A stretch of DNA of 64,000 nucleotides from Anoxybacillus tepidamans PS2 (GCF_000620165.1 NZ_JHVN01000013.1:22314-86313), one strand, 5' to 3'. Counted from the stretch's first letter, positions 46,335-55,696 are shown. Notes: generated from the sequence alone by a model not told the origin. Translations and numbers: made by a program.

Positions 46335-46988
46335 TTATCGGCTTCTCGCTAAGCGGCGTTCGAGTGCGCCGACGCCTAAGCTGAGCGGAATCGTTAACAC
46401 GAGATAAAGCATGGCCACGAATATGTAAACATCAAATGTAACAAACGTTTCGGAAGAGATTAAATCCCCGAAATACATCAAATCAAGCCCTGCGATCACG
46501 CCTAGAACAGAGGAGTTTTTCACAAGATTGATAAATTGATTGCCCAGTGGCGGGATCACGATTTTAATAGCTTGCGGCAAAATAATGTGCCACATCGCCT
46601 GTAAATATGTCAGACCTGATGATCGTGCCGCCTCCATTTGCCCTTTTGGAACGGAGAGAATGCCGGCGCGGATCGCCTCCGCGATAAAAGCGGCTGTGTA
46701 AACGGTGAGTCCGAGGGTTCCGGCTGTAAATGGATCCAGACGAATGCCGATAGCAGGCAATCCAACAAAAAATACAAAGACAATTAGAATAAGTGGTATA
46801 TTCCGAATAAATTCGACGTATATCGCTCCAATCCAATTTAATGGACGTATCGGTGCGATGCGGAAAATGGCAATGATCGTTCCAGCTACTAAGCTCCCGA
46901 CTAAAGCAAGCAAACTCGATTTCAATGTATTAGAAAATCCTTGCATATACATATCCCAATGGTCGATCAAAATTGAGTAATTAAGCAT
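46335..46988 (-). CDS. glnM: Glutamine ABC transporter permease GlnM
   Basis: A 217-residue permease paralogous to the downstream GlnP. Hydrophobic helices include SSLLALVGSLVAGTIIAIFR. The EAA loop GQMEAARSSGLTYLQAMWHI is followed by ILPQAIKIVIPPLGNQFINL. With GlnP it forms the heterodimeric membrane channel. It starts 68 bases after glnH with GGGAGGTGC upstream of the ATG. Confidence 0.88.
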   Translation of the reverse strand: MLNYSILIDHWDMYMQGFSNTLKSSLLALVGSLVAGTIIAIFRIAPIRPLNWIGAIYVEFIRNIPLILIVFVFFVGLPAIGIRLDPFTAGTLGLTVYTAAFIAEAIRAGILSVPKGQMEAARSSGLTYLQAMWHIILPQAIKIVIPPLGNQFINLVKNSSVLGVIAGLDLMYFGDLISSETFVTFDVYIFVAMLYLVLTIPLSLGVGALERRLARSR

Positions 46989-47056
46989 TGCAGCACCTCC
47001 CTTGCGCTTGAGAAGAGCAGATGAGCGGCATATGATCCGCTCATCTATGAATACCG

Positions 47057-47923
47057 TTATTGTTTCGGTTTTTCACCGATCCATTTTTCGTAGATTTTAT
47101 CATACTCGCCATTAGCCTTAATTTCTTTCAAATATTCGTTAATGACGTTAAGCAATTCTTTATCGCCTTTTCGCACGGCAATTCCATAAGGCTCTTCCGA
47201 AAATGTTTCATCGACGACGCGGAAGTTCGGGTCTTGTTTTGCCATACCAAAGAGAAGAGCGTTGTCTGTTGTGAGGGCGTCACCTTGCCCAGCTTTTAAA
47301 GCAGTAAACGCTTCGGCATAGTTTTCAAACTCTAAAACCGTCGCTTCAGGGGCTTTCGCGCGAATGTTTTGCGCGGAAGTCGAACCTTTTGCCGTTAAAA
47401 CGGTAATGCCTTTTTTATTCACATCTTTTACGCTGTTAATCTTGCTGTCTTTTTTAACAAGCAATGATTGTCCAGCCATGAAATAAACGTCGGAGAAATC
47501 GACTTCTTTTTTCCGCTCTTCTGTGATCGTCATCGTAGCAATAATCGCGTCAATCTCGCCATTGTTTAACATCGGAATGCGAGTTTTCGATGTAACTTCC
47601 TTCAACTCGATTTTGTTCTCGTCCCCAAGAATTTTTTTGGCAAGCCCTTTAGCGATATCAATGTCAAATCCTTCAACCTCGCCAGTTTGCGGATTTTTTA
47701 AGCCGAAAAGATTTAAATCATATTTAACACCTACAACGAGCTTGCCTCTTTTTTTAATTTTGTCTAACGTACTTTCTGATGCTTGTCCTTCTGACTGTTT
47801 GGCATCGCCTTCCTTGTTGGCTGTTGTCGTCTCGCTGCTCGTACAGCCCGTTAATGCAAACACGCTCAGCAAAGCGATAAGTCCGAATGAGATTATTTTT
47901 TTCCACATATTTTTTCTTTTCAA
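47057..47923 (-). CDS. glnH: Glutamine-type ABC transporter substrate-binding lipoprotein
   Basis: A 288-residue lipoprotein. The signal peptide ends in the lipobox LTGC (SVFALTGCTSSE), giving a membrane-anchored cysteine near residue 27. The ligand domain has KRGKLVVGVKYDLNLFGLKN, EVEGFDIDIAKGLAKKILGD and an Arg in TSKTRIPMLNNGEIDAIIATM, all typical of family 3 polar amino acid receptors. It starts at TTG, six bases after AGGGGGAG. The second gene of glnQHMP. Confidence 0.9.
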   Translation of the reverse strand: MKRKNMWKKIISFGLIALLSVFALTGCTSSETTTANKEGDAKQSEGQASESTLDKIKKRGKLVVGVKYDLNLFGLKNPQTGEVEGFDIDIAKGLAKKILGDENKIELKEVTSKTRIPMLNNGEIDAIIATMTITEERKKEVDFSDVYFMAGQSLLVKKDSKINSVKDVNKKGITVLTAKGSTSAQNIRAKAPEATVLEFENYAEAFTALKAGQGDALTTDNALLFGMAKQDPNFRVVDETFSEEPYGIAVRKGDKELLNVINEYLKEIKANGEYDKIYEKWIGEKPKQ

Positions 47924-47949
47924 TCAAATCTCCCCCTTTTATAACATTA

Positions 47950-48678
47950 TCAATGGCTAAGGATACGACTGAGAAACAAGCGTGCCCGTTCTTCGCGCGG
48001 GTTGGCGAAAAAGTCTTCTGGCGGCGCTTCTTCAAGGATTTTTCCTTGATCCATAAACACGATGCGGTCCGCCACTTCGCGGGCAAACCCCATTTCATGC
48101 GTTACAACAACCATCGTCATTCCTTCTTTTGCAAGCGTTTTCATGACGTCGAGCACTTCGCCGATCGTTTCTGGATCAAGCGCCGATGTCGGCTCATCAA
48201 ACAGCATGATTTTCGGTTTCATTGCGAGGCCGCGAGCAATGGCAACGCGCTGCTGTTGGCCGCCTGACAGCTCGGAAGGGTAGGAATGAGCTTTATCGGG
48301 AATACCGACTTTTTCTAAATAATACATGGCTGTCTCTTTTGCTTCGTTCTCGGGTATTCCTAGCACTTTGATCGGAGCGAGCGTAATATTTTGCAGCACC
48401 GTTTTATGCGGATACAAGTTGAAATGTTGAAATACCATGCCGATGTTGCGGCGCAGTTTGTTGATGTCTGTGTCCTTATCGTTAACTTTGACGTTGTCAA
48501 CGATTAATTCGCCGCTTGTAATCGTTTCGAGGCGGTTAATGCAGCGGACTAATGTACTTTTTCCTGAGCCTGATGGACCGATAATGACAACGACCTCGCC
48601 TTGCTCGATAGAGAGGTTAATATCTTTCAGAACATGAAAATTGCCATAATGTTTGTTGACTTGCCGAAAATAAATCAA
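47950..48678 (-). CDS. glnQ: Glutamine ABC transporter ATP-binding protein
   Basis: A 242-residue ATPase, the same length as B. subtilis GlnQ. Walker A is [11 protein letters not shown] (residues 34-44), the signature [17 protein letters not shown] is near residue 137, Walker B is [14 protein letters not shown] and the switch histidine is in [10 protein letters not shown]. It starts at TTG after AAAGGAGGG; an ATG nearby is out of frame. The first gene of the minus-strand glnQHMP-glnKL series. Confidence 0.93.
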   Translation of the reverse strand: MIYFRQVNKHYGNFHVLKDINLSIEQGEVVVIIGPSGSGKSTLVRCINRLETITSGELIVDNVKVNDKDTDINKLRRNIGMVFQHFNLYPHKTVLQNITLAPIKVLGIPENEAKETAMYYLEKVGIPDKAHSYPSELSGGQQQRVAIARGLAMKPKIMLFDEPTSALDPETIGEVLDVMKTLAKEGMTMVVVTHEMGFAREVADRIVFMDQGKILEEAPPEDFFANPREERARLFLSRILSH

Positions 48679-48814
48679 TCATTTCCCTCCTTTCTTTCTT
48701 TTGTTTATTTTCTGAATAAATTGTAAAATCCAGACTACGAGAATCTACAAAAAACAACGAAAAAAACAAAACTTTTTCTGTTGATTATGTGATAATTTTT
48801 GTTAGTATAAAGGT

Positions 48815-48833
48815 GAGAATGATAATTCTTATC
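48815..48833. promoter_or_regulatory. Fur-box-like site
   Basis: GAGAATGATAATTCTTATC matches the 19-base Fur box GATAATGATAATCATTATC at 16 positions. It lies 29 bases before the DUF1450-like gene, just after a plausible promoter (TTGATT at 48781, TAGTAT at 48803). Confidence 0.7.
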
Positions 48834-48861
48834 ATTAAGAAGGGTAGAGAGGTTTCTTTTG

Positions 48862-49110
48862 ATGATGAAAAAGATTTGTTTTTGCAAAAAAAATAAGTTT
48901 GAAACGAAAAAGTTATACTTGTTTCTAAAGGGCACTTATAAAAATGTCAAAATTAAACGAAAAGATTGTTTAGGAAATTGCAAAACATGTAAAAGTTGTC
49001 CGTTTGTGCTTATTGATAAAGAGATGGTCAAGTGTTTGACTGTCGATGAATTGTATAATGAAATGAATGAGCGTTTGGTTGAAGATTGGAGGAGATTTCG
49101 TGCTAAGTAG
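48862..49110 (+). CDS. DUF1450-like small cysteine-rich protein, probably Fur-regulated
   Basis: An 82-residue protein with CFCKK at the N-terminus and the block CLGNCKTCKSCPFVLID in the middle. This matches the C-x3-C-x2-C-x2-C pattern of DUF1450 (YuzB-like) proteins. It is basic and has no signal peptide. ATG at 48862 lies nine bases after AGAGAGG. A Fur-box-like site directly upstream points to expression under iron limitation. Metal or iron-sulfur binding by the clustered cysteines is a reasonable inference. Confidence 0.75.
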   Translation: MMKKICFCKKNKFETKKLYLFLKGTYKNVKIKRKDCLGNCKTCKSCPFVLIDKEMVKCLTVDELYNEMNERLVEDWRRFRAK

Positions 49111-49158
49111 AGGGATATTGGCTGTTGTTTTATAACGGAGAGCATTTTTTAGCTATAA

Positions 49159-49191
49159 CTCCCACCTGCATGTAAGAGGCGGGAGGTTTTT
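49159..49191 (+). terminator. Terminator of the DUF1450-like gene
   Basis: A CTCCCACCT/AGGCGGGAG stem with a 9-base loop is followed by GTTTTT. The stem sequence is strikingly like the IS605-type hairpins A-D, so it may be a co-opted element end. Confidence 0.65.
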
Positions 49192-49218
49192 GGATTGGTG
49201 GTAAGAGAGCAAGGAGAT

Positions 49219-49572
49219 TTATGATGGACGATTTTCATTTGTTATATTTTGGGTGTTTTCGGCTTGTTGTACATTTTCAGGCTTTGTAGCAATTTCTTGG
49301 GAAATCTCTACAGCTGCTAGGCTCGGTCTTCTCATTCGACGACCCATGAAGCTGTTAATTGTGCTCATGGCGCGGCGAAACGGGCGATTTAGTGCGTATC
49401 GAGAGGCGCGTTGTCTTCTCATGTTTAAAAGAGCAGTCACAGCCGCTCCTAGACCGAAACTAACGATTGCCCAAATCATTCCACCATTATTTCGCCGACG
49501 ACCTGTTAGACGCAACAACTGTCCCCACATCTTTTGATTGCGCCCGAGATTAAGTAGACGTAAAAAGTTCAT
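49219..49572 (-). CDS. Hypothetical basic protein with one membrane helix
   Basis: A 117-residue protein not recognised. A basic N-terminus (LLRLTGRRRNNG) precedes one hydrophobic helix (GMIWAIVSFGLGAAVTALL, residues 31-49). An Arg-rich stretch with MRRQRASRYALNRPFRRAMS and FMGRRMRRPS follows, then an acidic Gln/Asn-rich tail. The ribosome site AGGAG is nine bases before the ATG. The overall layout is similar to small Bacillus proteins of the sporulation or envelope type, but no role can be given. Confidence 0.6.
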   Translation of the reverse strand: MNFLRLLNLGRNQKMWGQLLRLTGRRRNNGGMIWAIVSFGLGAAVTALLNMRRQRASRYALNRPFRRAMSTINSFMGRRMRRPSLAAVEISQEIATKPENVQQAENTQNITNENRPS

Positions 49573-49870
49573 TTTTTACACTCCTCTTTTTCCAAAAATG
49601 GTGTTGAACAATTATTAATGTGTGTTAACGAAACGAAATAATGCATGGAAAAGAATGACTGATTAAAGATAGATGTTGCATTGGGCAATCAGTTGTAAAA
49701 ATGATGGGATTAGGGAAAAACAAAAGATAAGCATTGCAATTTGTAATAAAAAAGGAAAAAGCAGAAGAAAGGACTACCTAGAGAATAAAGAGGCCTGTTT
49801 GCGTTCCGGCCGTCAAACGCGATGAAACCACTCTATTTGTAATGATATTGTACATTGTGTCAACAAAAAG
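49573..49870. other. Intergenic stretch without a recognisable gene
   Basis: About 300 AT-rich bases separate the small basic protein gene from the terminator of hemAT. I see no ribosome site with a plausible reading frame and no repeat. It may include the promoter of the basic protein gene. Confidence 0.5.
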
Positions 49871-49874
49871 AAAA

Positions 49875-49917
49875 GCCCCTTGCTCGATTGAGATGCTCAA
49901 GCAAGGGGGCGTTTTTC
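49875..49917. terminator. Terminator of hemAT
   Basis: A GCCCCTTGCT/AGCAAGGGGGC stem with a 15-base partly paired loop has A and T tracts on both sides. Confidence 0.85.
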
Positions 49918-49968
49918 ACTCTACATACATGTTCGACGGCTCCATTTCAGTTTGTTTGAAGCCGGAAG

Positions 49969-51267
49969 TTACAAATCATATGCCACTTTCTCTAGCTGTT
50001 CAGCCGATGCGGCTACATTTGATATCGATTTGCTAATTTCGGAAACGACATGAACGTATTGCTTCATTTCCCCGTCAATGCGTTTGTTTTGTTGGCGGAT
50101 TTGTTTTAAAGATAGCGCAAATACATCAAAAAACTCATTAATTTTTTGCATATCTTCAGTACCTTCCGCAACTAATGAAACCATCGATTGTAACGACTGG
50201 GAAATGGTGTTTACTTTTGTATTTAACTCATTCAAAATTTCCGCTACTCCAGCGACCGATTGTTTCGTTTGAGAAGCAAGATTGCGCACTTCATTAGCAA
50301 CGACTGCAAACCCTTTTCCATGTTCTCCAGCACGCGCCGCTTCAATAGAAGCATTAAGCGACAACATATTTGTTTGGTCGGCGATAGCGGTGACAAGACT
50401 GTTAATATTTTCGATTTTAGCGGTCGATTGTTGTAAACTATGCACTTCGGTTTGAATCTTTTTCATCATTTGTTGAATATTATGAATGGTCTCCTGTTGA
50501 CGTTGCAGTTTTTCCTGCCCTTCAAGCGATTGTTGTTCGCTCGCGTTTGCAATCATGGAAGCTTCTTCGGCGAATTGCAAAATGTCCTTCGCTTGATTTG
50601 TTAACTTATTAGCGGAAGAACTGACTTCCCCTGATACCGTTGAAAGTTCGTGCACCATCGCTTGCAATTCTTCTTTTATTCCATTTTTTAATTGTTCTAA
50701 CTGAAGACGATTTTGCTCATTCGCTTTTTCATATTCCTCTAGCACAAGCTGCTGTTCGAAGCTCAAAATCTTGGTCACCGATTTAGTGGCGTCTATCAGT
50801 GTTTGCGGATCATGAATATGCGGTGCAATGACTTCAAGAATCGATAGCAACAACTGTTGAAAAGCACACATATACCATTTAGGCAACAGGCCGATTCGCA
50901 AATGGACAACGGCAATGCGTGCGCGCTTGGCAATGAATTCATCATCAATTTTTCCGCTGAACATTTCGATGACATGAACTTTAAGTGTTTGTTTTAACCG
51001 CTCGACGGAGCTGTGCTGTTGAATGATCGTAAGCAAAGATGGTTCTTTTTGCAGTGTGTCGTAAAAACGAGTGACAATCCAATCAATTTTTTCTTCTATA
51101 AAAGGCTTTAATGTTTTTAACAATGCTAAATCCCGCTCTGTTAGCTCAATCATTTCAATTTGCTTGTTAATCGTGGGGTTTTGCAGGCGAACGGGTGAGT
51201 CTGGAATATGTGTGTTAATGATTGTAGAGGAATGTTCCTTTTTTCTTGTGAAAAATGAAAAGTTCAT
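49969..51267 (-). CDS. hemAT: Haem aerotaxis transducer HemAT
   Basis: A 432-residue soluble chemoreceptor, the same length as B. subtilis HemAT. The N-terminal globin-coupled sensor (about residues 35-190) has its proximal haem histidine at H122 ([17 protein letters not shown]). The C-terminal methyl-accepting signalling domain carries the CheA/CheW hairpin tip ([20 protein letters not shown]). It senses oxygen and signals to the flagellar motor. ATG at 51267 follows AGAGGAG; the frame is open 20 codons upstream but AT-rich and without a site. Confidence 0.94.
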   Translation of the reverse strand: MNFSFFTRKKEHSSTIINTHIPDSPVRLQNPTINKQIEMIELTERDLALLKTLKPFIEEKIDWIVTRFYDTLQKEPSLLTIIQQHSSVERLKQTLKVHVIEMFSGKIDDEFIAKRARIAVVHLRIGLLPKWYMCAFQQLLLSILEVIAPHIHDPQTLIDATKSVTKILSFEQQLVLEEYEKANEQNRLQLEQLKNGIKEELQAMVHELSTVSGEVSSSANKLTNQAKDILQFAEEASMIANASEQQSLEGQEKLQRQQETIHNIQQMMKKIQTEVHSLQQSTAKIENINSLVTAIADQTNMLSLNASIEAARAGEHGKGFAVVANEVRNLASQTKQSVAGVAEILNELNTKVNTISQSLQSMVSLVAEGTEDMQKINEFFDVFALSLKQIRQQNKRIDGEMKQYVHVVSEISKSISNVAASAEQLEKVAYDL

Positions 51268-51480
51268 TTGTGTCTCGCTCCTCTTGTTAGCATAATAAAT
51301 ATCAAAATAGTAAAAATATATTATCAAATATCATAAAAAAAGGGAATAAGTAATCATTTTCCCTTCTCGATTTTAGCCGTAAAGTACTATATCAACTTCT
51401 TGAAAGAGGAACAGATGAAGAAAAGCTAAATCGGCTCTACCATACTATTTGGTGGCAGATTAGTACATTTAACATATCTA

Positions 51481-51530
51481 CCGAGAAGTCTCCCACTTCT
51501 AAACGGAGTGTAGGTGGGAGAGGTTCATCA
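51481..51530 (+). repeat. IS200/IS605-type right-end hairpin, copy C
   Basis: CCGAGAAGTCTCCCACTTCT and AAACGGAGTGTAGGTGGGAG, then AGGTTCATC. This is the best-preserved stem of the set (CTCCCACTT with AGGTGGGAG). Confidence 0.65.
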
Positions 51531-51536
51531 TCTCCA

Positions 51537-51587
51537 TCAAGAAGTCTCCCGTCTCTAAAGGAAGTGTTAGGTGAGAGGGGTTCATTA
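51537..51587 (+). repeat. IS200/IS605-type right-end hairpin, copy D
   Basis: TCAAGAAGTCTCCCGTCTCT, AAAGGAAGTGTTAGGTGAGA, GGGGTTCATTAG. It lies in direct tandem with copy C after six bases. Confidence 0.6.
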
Positions 51588-51761
51588 GCCTGCAAATGTC
51601 GGCGATATCATACTTGTTAGCTATGTTTCATATGATATTTTAAGTGGAAGAGGCCCTTGTTTTTTGGACTGCGTTGTAGCAGTAACGATAGAAATCGTTC
51701 GATAGAAAAATCCCAAAAAGCTACATAGAACACTTTCAACACTCAGGCTAAAGGCGATGTC

Positions 51762-51932
51762 ATGATAGCATTTATGAAGGAGTTTGCGGCACAAGAGCCG
51801 AATAAAGAATAAAAGCAGCAATCGCACGAACATGTCGTCAATGTGAATAGCCCAGTTGCTGGGATTTGTAGTAAGCGCATTCAGCTGTGGGCGCTTTTGA
51901 CGGCTGTGGAAGAGGAGTTAGAGAAAGTTTGA
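51762..51932 (+). pseudogene. Degraded coding remnant with an internal stop
   Basis: The frame reads MIAFMKEFAAQEPNKE, a stop at 51810, then KQQSHEHVVNVNSPVAGICS and further to EEELEKV and a second stop. The regular residue pattern on both sides of the single stop suggests a decayed gene end, but I cannot name the family. It has no ribosome site and lies beside the tandem IS605-type ends. The rest of the 728-base interval between hemAT and the aldehyde dehydrogenase gene shows no other gene. Confidence 0.3.
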
Positions 51933-51996
51933 TGGTGACGCAGCGGGCATTGGCAAGTCGTCTCAGTATGTGCAAAAAAATAGGAAAAAGGAAAGG

Positions 51997-53448
51997 ATGA
52001 AAAAAGTAATGAAAACGGCTGTAGAGAAAAAAAAGCTGTATATTAACGGGGAATGGCTAGAGGCGAAATCGTATACGGTATTGCGATCGCCGTATTCCGG
52101 CGAAGTATTGGCAGAAATTCCAGCGGCCGCTCGGGAAGATGTAGAACGGGCGATTGCGGCTGCCTATGAAGCAAGGCGGATAATGGCGAAAATGCCGGCA
52201 CATGAACGGGCGGCCATTTTGGAAAAAGTTGTGTCGCTGCTTCAAGAGCGCGCGGAGGAAGCGGCGCGGATTATCGCGTTAGAGGCGGCTAAGCCCATTA
52301 CAACAGCGAAAGCAGAAGTCGCTCGTACGATTCAAACATATAAATTTGCTGCTGAAGAAGCCAAACGCATCTATGGAGAAACGCTTCCTCTCGATGCGGC
52401 GCCAGGCGGAGAAAACCGTATCGCGTTGACAGTGAGAGAACCAATCGGAGTGGTGGGGGCGATTACGCCATTTAATTTCCCGATGAATTTAGTGGCACAC
52501 AAACTAGGGCCAGCGATCGCGTCCGGAAATACGGTCGTCTTGAAACCGGCCAGCCAAACGCCGCTTTCCGCTTACTTTATCGCCGAATTGTTTGAACAAG
52601 CCGGGCTGCCAAAAGGAGCATTGAACGTCGTGACTGGAAGCGGAAAAACTGTCGGCGATCAAATTGTGGCCGATCCGCGCGTGAGCATGGTGACGTTTAC
52701 CGGCAGCCCGGAAGTCGGCATCGGCATCCGCAACAAAGCGGGACTTAAACGGGTCACGCTGGAACTTGGCTCCAATTCGGCGGTCATTATTGACGAACAA
52801 GTAGACGTTGATCGCATCGTTCCGCGCTGCGTGACGGGAGCGTTTTCATTCCAAGGACAAGTGTGCATTTCGCTTCAGCGCATTTACGTCCATGAAAAGC
52901 GTTATGAGGAATTTGTTGAAAAATTTACTGTTGCAGCAGGGCAGTTAAAAGTGGGGGATCCGCTCGACCCGGCAACAGATGTTTCGGCATTGATTTCTGA
53001 AAAGGATGTGGAGCGCTCGCTCGCGTGGATCGAGGAGGCGAAGCAAGGCGGCGCCGTCGTCGCGCTTGGCGGGAAAAGACAAGGGAACATTTTATTGCCG
53101 ACGGTCATTTTAGAGACAGCGCCGACGATGAAAGTATCGTGCCAAGAAGTCTTTGCCCCGATCGTGTTAATTAATAAAGTGTCTTCCATTGACGAAGCGA
53201 TCGAATTGGTTAATGACTCACGTTATGGATTGCAGGCTGGAATTTATACCGATAATGTACATGTTGCGTGGGAAGCAGCGGAAAAACTTCATGTCGGCGG
53301 CGTGTTAATTAACGATATTCCGACATTCCGCGTTGACCATATGCCTTACGGTGGCGTGAAAGAAAGTGGATTCGGCCGTGAAGGAATTCGCTATGCGGTG
53401 GAGGAAATGACCGAACTAAAGCTTGTGATCTTTAATCGGAACCGGTAA
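51997..53448 (+). CDS. NAD(P)-dependent aldehyde dehydrogenase
   Basis: A 483-residue ALDH-superfamily enzyme that oxidises an aldehyde to the acid. The N-terminus has YINGEWLEAKSYTVLRSPYS. The conserved asparagine is in [20 protein letters not shown], the general base in RVTLELGSNSAVIIDEQ and the catalytic cysteine in FQGQVCISLQRIYVH. Its full-length active site separates it from the CoA-acylating enzyme at 34472. It resembles the lactaldehyde/benzaldehyde (YfmT-like) branch; the substrate is uncertain. ATG at 51997 follows AGGAAAAAGG; a second ATG lies four codons on. Confidence 0.87.
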   Translation: MKKVMKTAVEKKKLYINGEWLEAKSYTVLRSPYSGEVLAEIPAAAREDVERAIAAAYEARRIMAKMPAHERAAILEKVVSLLQERAEEAARIIALEAAKPITTAKAEVARTIQTYKFAAEEAKRIYGETLPLDAAPGGENRIALTVREPIGVVGAITPFNFPMNLVAHKLGPAIASGNTVVLKPASQTPLSAYFIAELFEQAGLPKGALNVVTGSGKTVGDQIVADPRVSMVTFTGSPEVGIGIRNKAGLKRVTLELGSNSAVIIDEQVDVDRIVPRCVTGAFSFQGQVCISLQRIYVHEKRYEEFVEKFTVAAGQLKVGDPLDPATDVSALISEKDVERSLAWIEEAKQGGAVVALGGKRQGNILLPTVILETAPTMKVSCQEVFAPIVLINKVSSIDEAIELVNDSRYGLQAGIYTDNVHVAWEAAEKLHVGGVLINDIPTFRVDHMPYGGVKESGFGREGIRYAVEEMTELKLVIFNRNR

Positions 53449-53457
53449 TGAAGAGAA

Positions 53458-53491
53458 ACGGTGTTCCAAAAAGGGACACCGTCTTTTTTTC
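53458..53491. terminator. Terminator between aldehyde dehydrogenase and katA
   Basis: An ACGGTGTTCC/GGGACACCGT stem with a 5-base loop is followed by seven T residues on the plus strand. katA ends four bases beyond. Confidence 0.88.
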
Positions 53492-53494
53492 GTA

Positions 53495-54958
53495 TTATGC
53501 TTTTTCAGCTAAATCTTCTTTCTTAAGAGTGATGCCAAGTCCTTCGGCAACGCGCCGGCCGTAATCTGGATCGGCTTTGTAAAAATGGCGAATTTGCCGG
53601 ATTTTAATGTCTTCTTTTGTGACGGGTTTCATCGATTCGACAATATTTCGAATGAGACGTTCTTTTTCTTCTTCGCTCATCAAGCGATACAAGTCGCCGG
53701 CTTGTGTATAATGGTCATCACGGTCATATGGAACGCTTTCGGCTACACCCGATACAGGAAACGGCGTTGTTTTATGTTCTGGCGTTTCGACCGGGCCATC
53801 GAAGCTGTTTGGCTCATAATAGACGGATCGGCCACCATTGCCGTCAAAGCGCATAAAACCGTCGCGTTGATAATTGTTGACCTCCATGCGCGGCCGGTTG
53901 ATCGGCAATAAATGGTGGTTGACGCCAACGCGGTAACGATGGGCATCCGAGTAAGCAAAAAGACGCGCCTGCAGCATTTTGTCCGGAGAAGGCTCGATGC
54001 CCGGCACTAAATTGCCAGGAGAAAACGTCGCCTGTTCCACCTCAGCGAAATAGTTTTCTGGATTGCGGTTTAAGACCATCCGTCCGACTTCGATGAGCGG
54101 ATAATCTTTATGGGACCATACTTTTGTGACATCGAACGGATCGAAACGATATGTTTTTGCATCTTCTAACGGCATGATTTGTACATACAATGTCCACGAT
54201 GGATAGTCGCCGTTTTCAATCGCATTAAATAGATCTTCCGTATGATAGTCTGGATTTTCCCCGGCGATTTTGGCGGCTACTTCTGATGTCATATTTTTCA
54301 CGCCTTGATTCGTCTTAAAGTGATATTTCACCCAAACAGCATCCCCATCTTTATTCACCCATTTGAACGTATGGCTACCGTAGCCGTTCATGTGGCGATA
54401 TGTAGCCGGAATGCCGCGATCGCCCATCAAGTATGTTACTTGGTGCAACGATTCAGGCGATAAAGACCAAAAATCCCAAACCGCGGTCGGATTTTTTAAA
54501 TGCGTGCGCGGGTCGCGTTTTTGCGTGTGAATAAAATCTGGAAATTTAATCGCATCGCGAATAAAGAAAATCGGCGTATTATTTCCTACTAAGTCGTAAT
54601 TTCCCTCTTCCGTATAAAATTTGACCGCAAAACCGCGCGGATCGCGAACGGTATCCGCTGAGCCAAGTTCACCGGCTACGGTAGAAAAGCGGACGAATAC
54701 GGGCGTGCGTTTGCCAATGCCGTTGAAGACTTTCGCTTTTGTGTAAGCGGACATATCTTGGGTTACTTCAAAATACCCGTGCGCTCCGGCCCCTTTTGCG
54801 TGAACAACGCGCTCTGGAATGCGTTCACGATTGAAATGCGCGAGCTTCTCGAGAAGATGGACATCTTGAATCAGCGTCGGGCCCGGCGCGCCAGCGGTTA
54901 TAGAGTTTTGGTTATCTCCTACAGGAGCTCCCCAGCTTGTCGTTAATTTTTTTGTCAT
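53495..54958 (-). CDS. katA: Haem catalase
   Basis: A 487-residue monofunctional small-subunit catalase that breaks hydrogen peroxide into water and oxygen. The catalytic histidine is H53 in [17 protein letters not shown], and the active-site asparagine is in [18 protein letters not shown]. The proximal haem tyrosine is in [21 protein letters not shown] at 54958 follows AGAGGTG by six bases; GTG and ATG codons just upstream overlap that site. A PerR-box-like sequence lies 69 bases upstream, as in B. subtilis katA. Confidence 0.95.
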   Translation of the reverse strand: MTKKLTTSWGAPVGDNQNSITAGAPGPTLIQDVHLLEKLAHFNRERIPERVVHAKGAGAHGYFEVTQDMSAYTKAKVFNGIGKRTPVFVRFSTVAGELGSADTVRDPRGFAVKFYTEEGNYDLVGNNTPIFFIRDAIKFPDFIHTQKRDPRTHLKNPTAVWDFWSLSPESLHQVTYLMGDRGIPATYRHMNGYGSHTFKWVNKDGDAVWVKYHFKTNQGVKNMTSEVAAKIAGENPDYHTEDLFNAIENGDYPSWTLYVQIMPLEDAKTYRFDPFDVTKVWSHKDYPLIEVGRMVLNRNPENYFAEVEQATFSPGNLVPGIEPSPDKMLQARLFAYSDAHRYRVGVNHHLLPINRPRMEVNNYQRDGFMRFDGNGGRSVYYEPNSFDGPVETPEHKTTPFPVSGVAESVPYDRDDHYTQAGDLYRLMSEEEKERLIRNIVESMKPVTKEDIKIRQIRHFYKADPDYGRRVAEGLGITLKKEDLAEKA

Positions 54959-55026
54959 GGACATCACCTCTTAAAATATTTGTTAATTTAAATGATATAT
55001 ATTTTAAAATAAAAATCAATATATTT

Positions 55027-55041
55027 TTATAATTATTTTAA
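55027..55041. promoter_or_regulatory. PerR-box-like site upstream of katA
   Basis: TTATAATTATTTTAA matches the PerR consensus TTATAATNATTATAA at all but one position. A weaker second match lies about 25 bases further upstream. The region is AT-rich, so chance similarity is possible. Confidence 0.6.
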
Positions 55042-55059
55042 ATAAATATTTTTTATAAT

Positions 55060-55690
55060 AATGTTGAGTAATAAAATTTACATGTTTTCTATAAACTTAA
55101 GTAGTTATCAAATTTAGTATTATAAAGAATGAATTTACGGAAAGTATGTAAAGAACTTCTTGTCAATTTCCCCAAGCTAGCATTGTCAAACCTCAAGGAG
55201 TTAAGCACGGTCAGAAGAGATTGTAATGATGTATCCTAAAGTTCGTTGCAAGACTTTGAGGGCTAATCTAAAAAAGAAGGAGCAATAAAAATTCAGCAAT
55301 GTAGGTCTATTTAACAATGATATTAACTAGCATTTCAGTATAGACCAGAATCGTAATAGAGCAGAAAAATAGAGATGGTTATTTTCTTTATATTTCTAAG
55401 AGGTACTTACCTCGGTGATTATTGGTTGAGAACCCCTATATCGAATCCTCCTTGGATTTCATACTAATGTGTATGAAAAAGCGATGAATTTATTAATCTA
55501 TAGTGTTTTGTATTTTGGGGTGCAGGGGCTCGACCGCGTGAATGAGTGTGTGAATGTCCCTATATTTAAGGAGGTATATAGGGAATCAAGGCATGTACAA
55601 GGGGGCATCAGTCGTTGAACGGTTATTGAATATAGTTGCGGATATATTACACAGCGTAATTTTTATAAAAAACGTCCCTAAAGTTTTTAT
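55060..55690. other. 630-base stretch without a recognisable gene
   Basis: No frame longer than a few dozen codons with a ribosome site is visible on either strand. The only notable items are scattered stop-rich remnants and a small repeat near 55555-55585 (CCCTATAT and ATATAGGG arms around AAGGAGGT). It separates katA from the sugar region. Confidence 0.5.
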
Positions 55691-55696
55691 ATATTT

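Noticed and set aside
51621..51833. A 70-codon minus-strand frame between hemAT and the aldehyde dehydrogenase gene
   Set aside because: It has no ribosome site. Its hydrophobic, low-complexity composition looks like the reverse of a decayed region.
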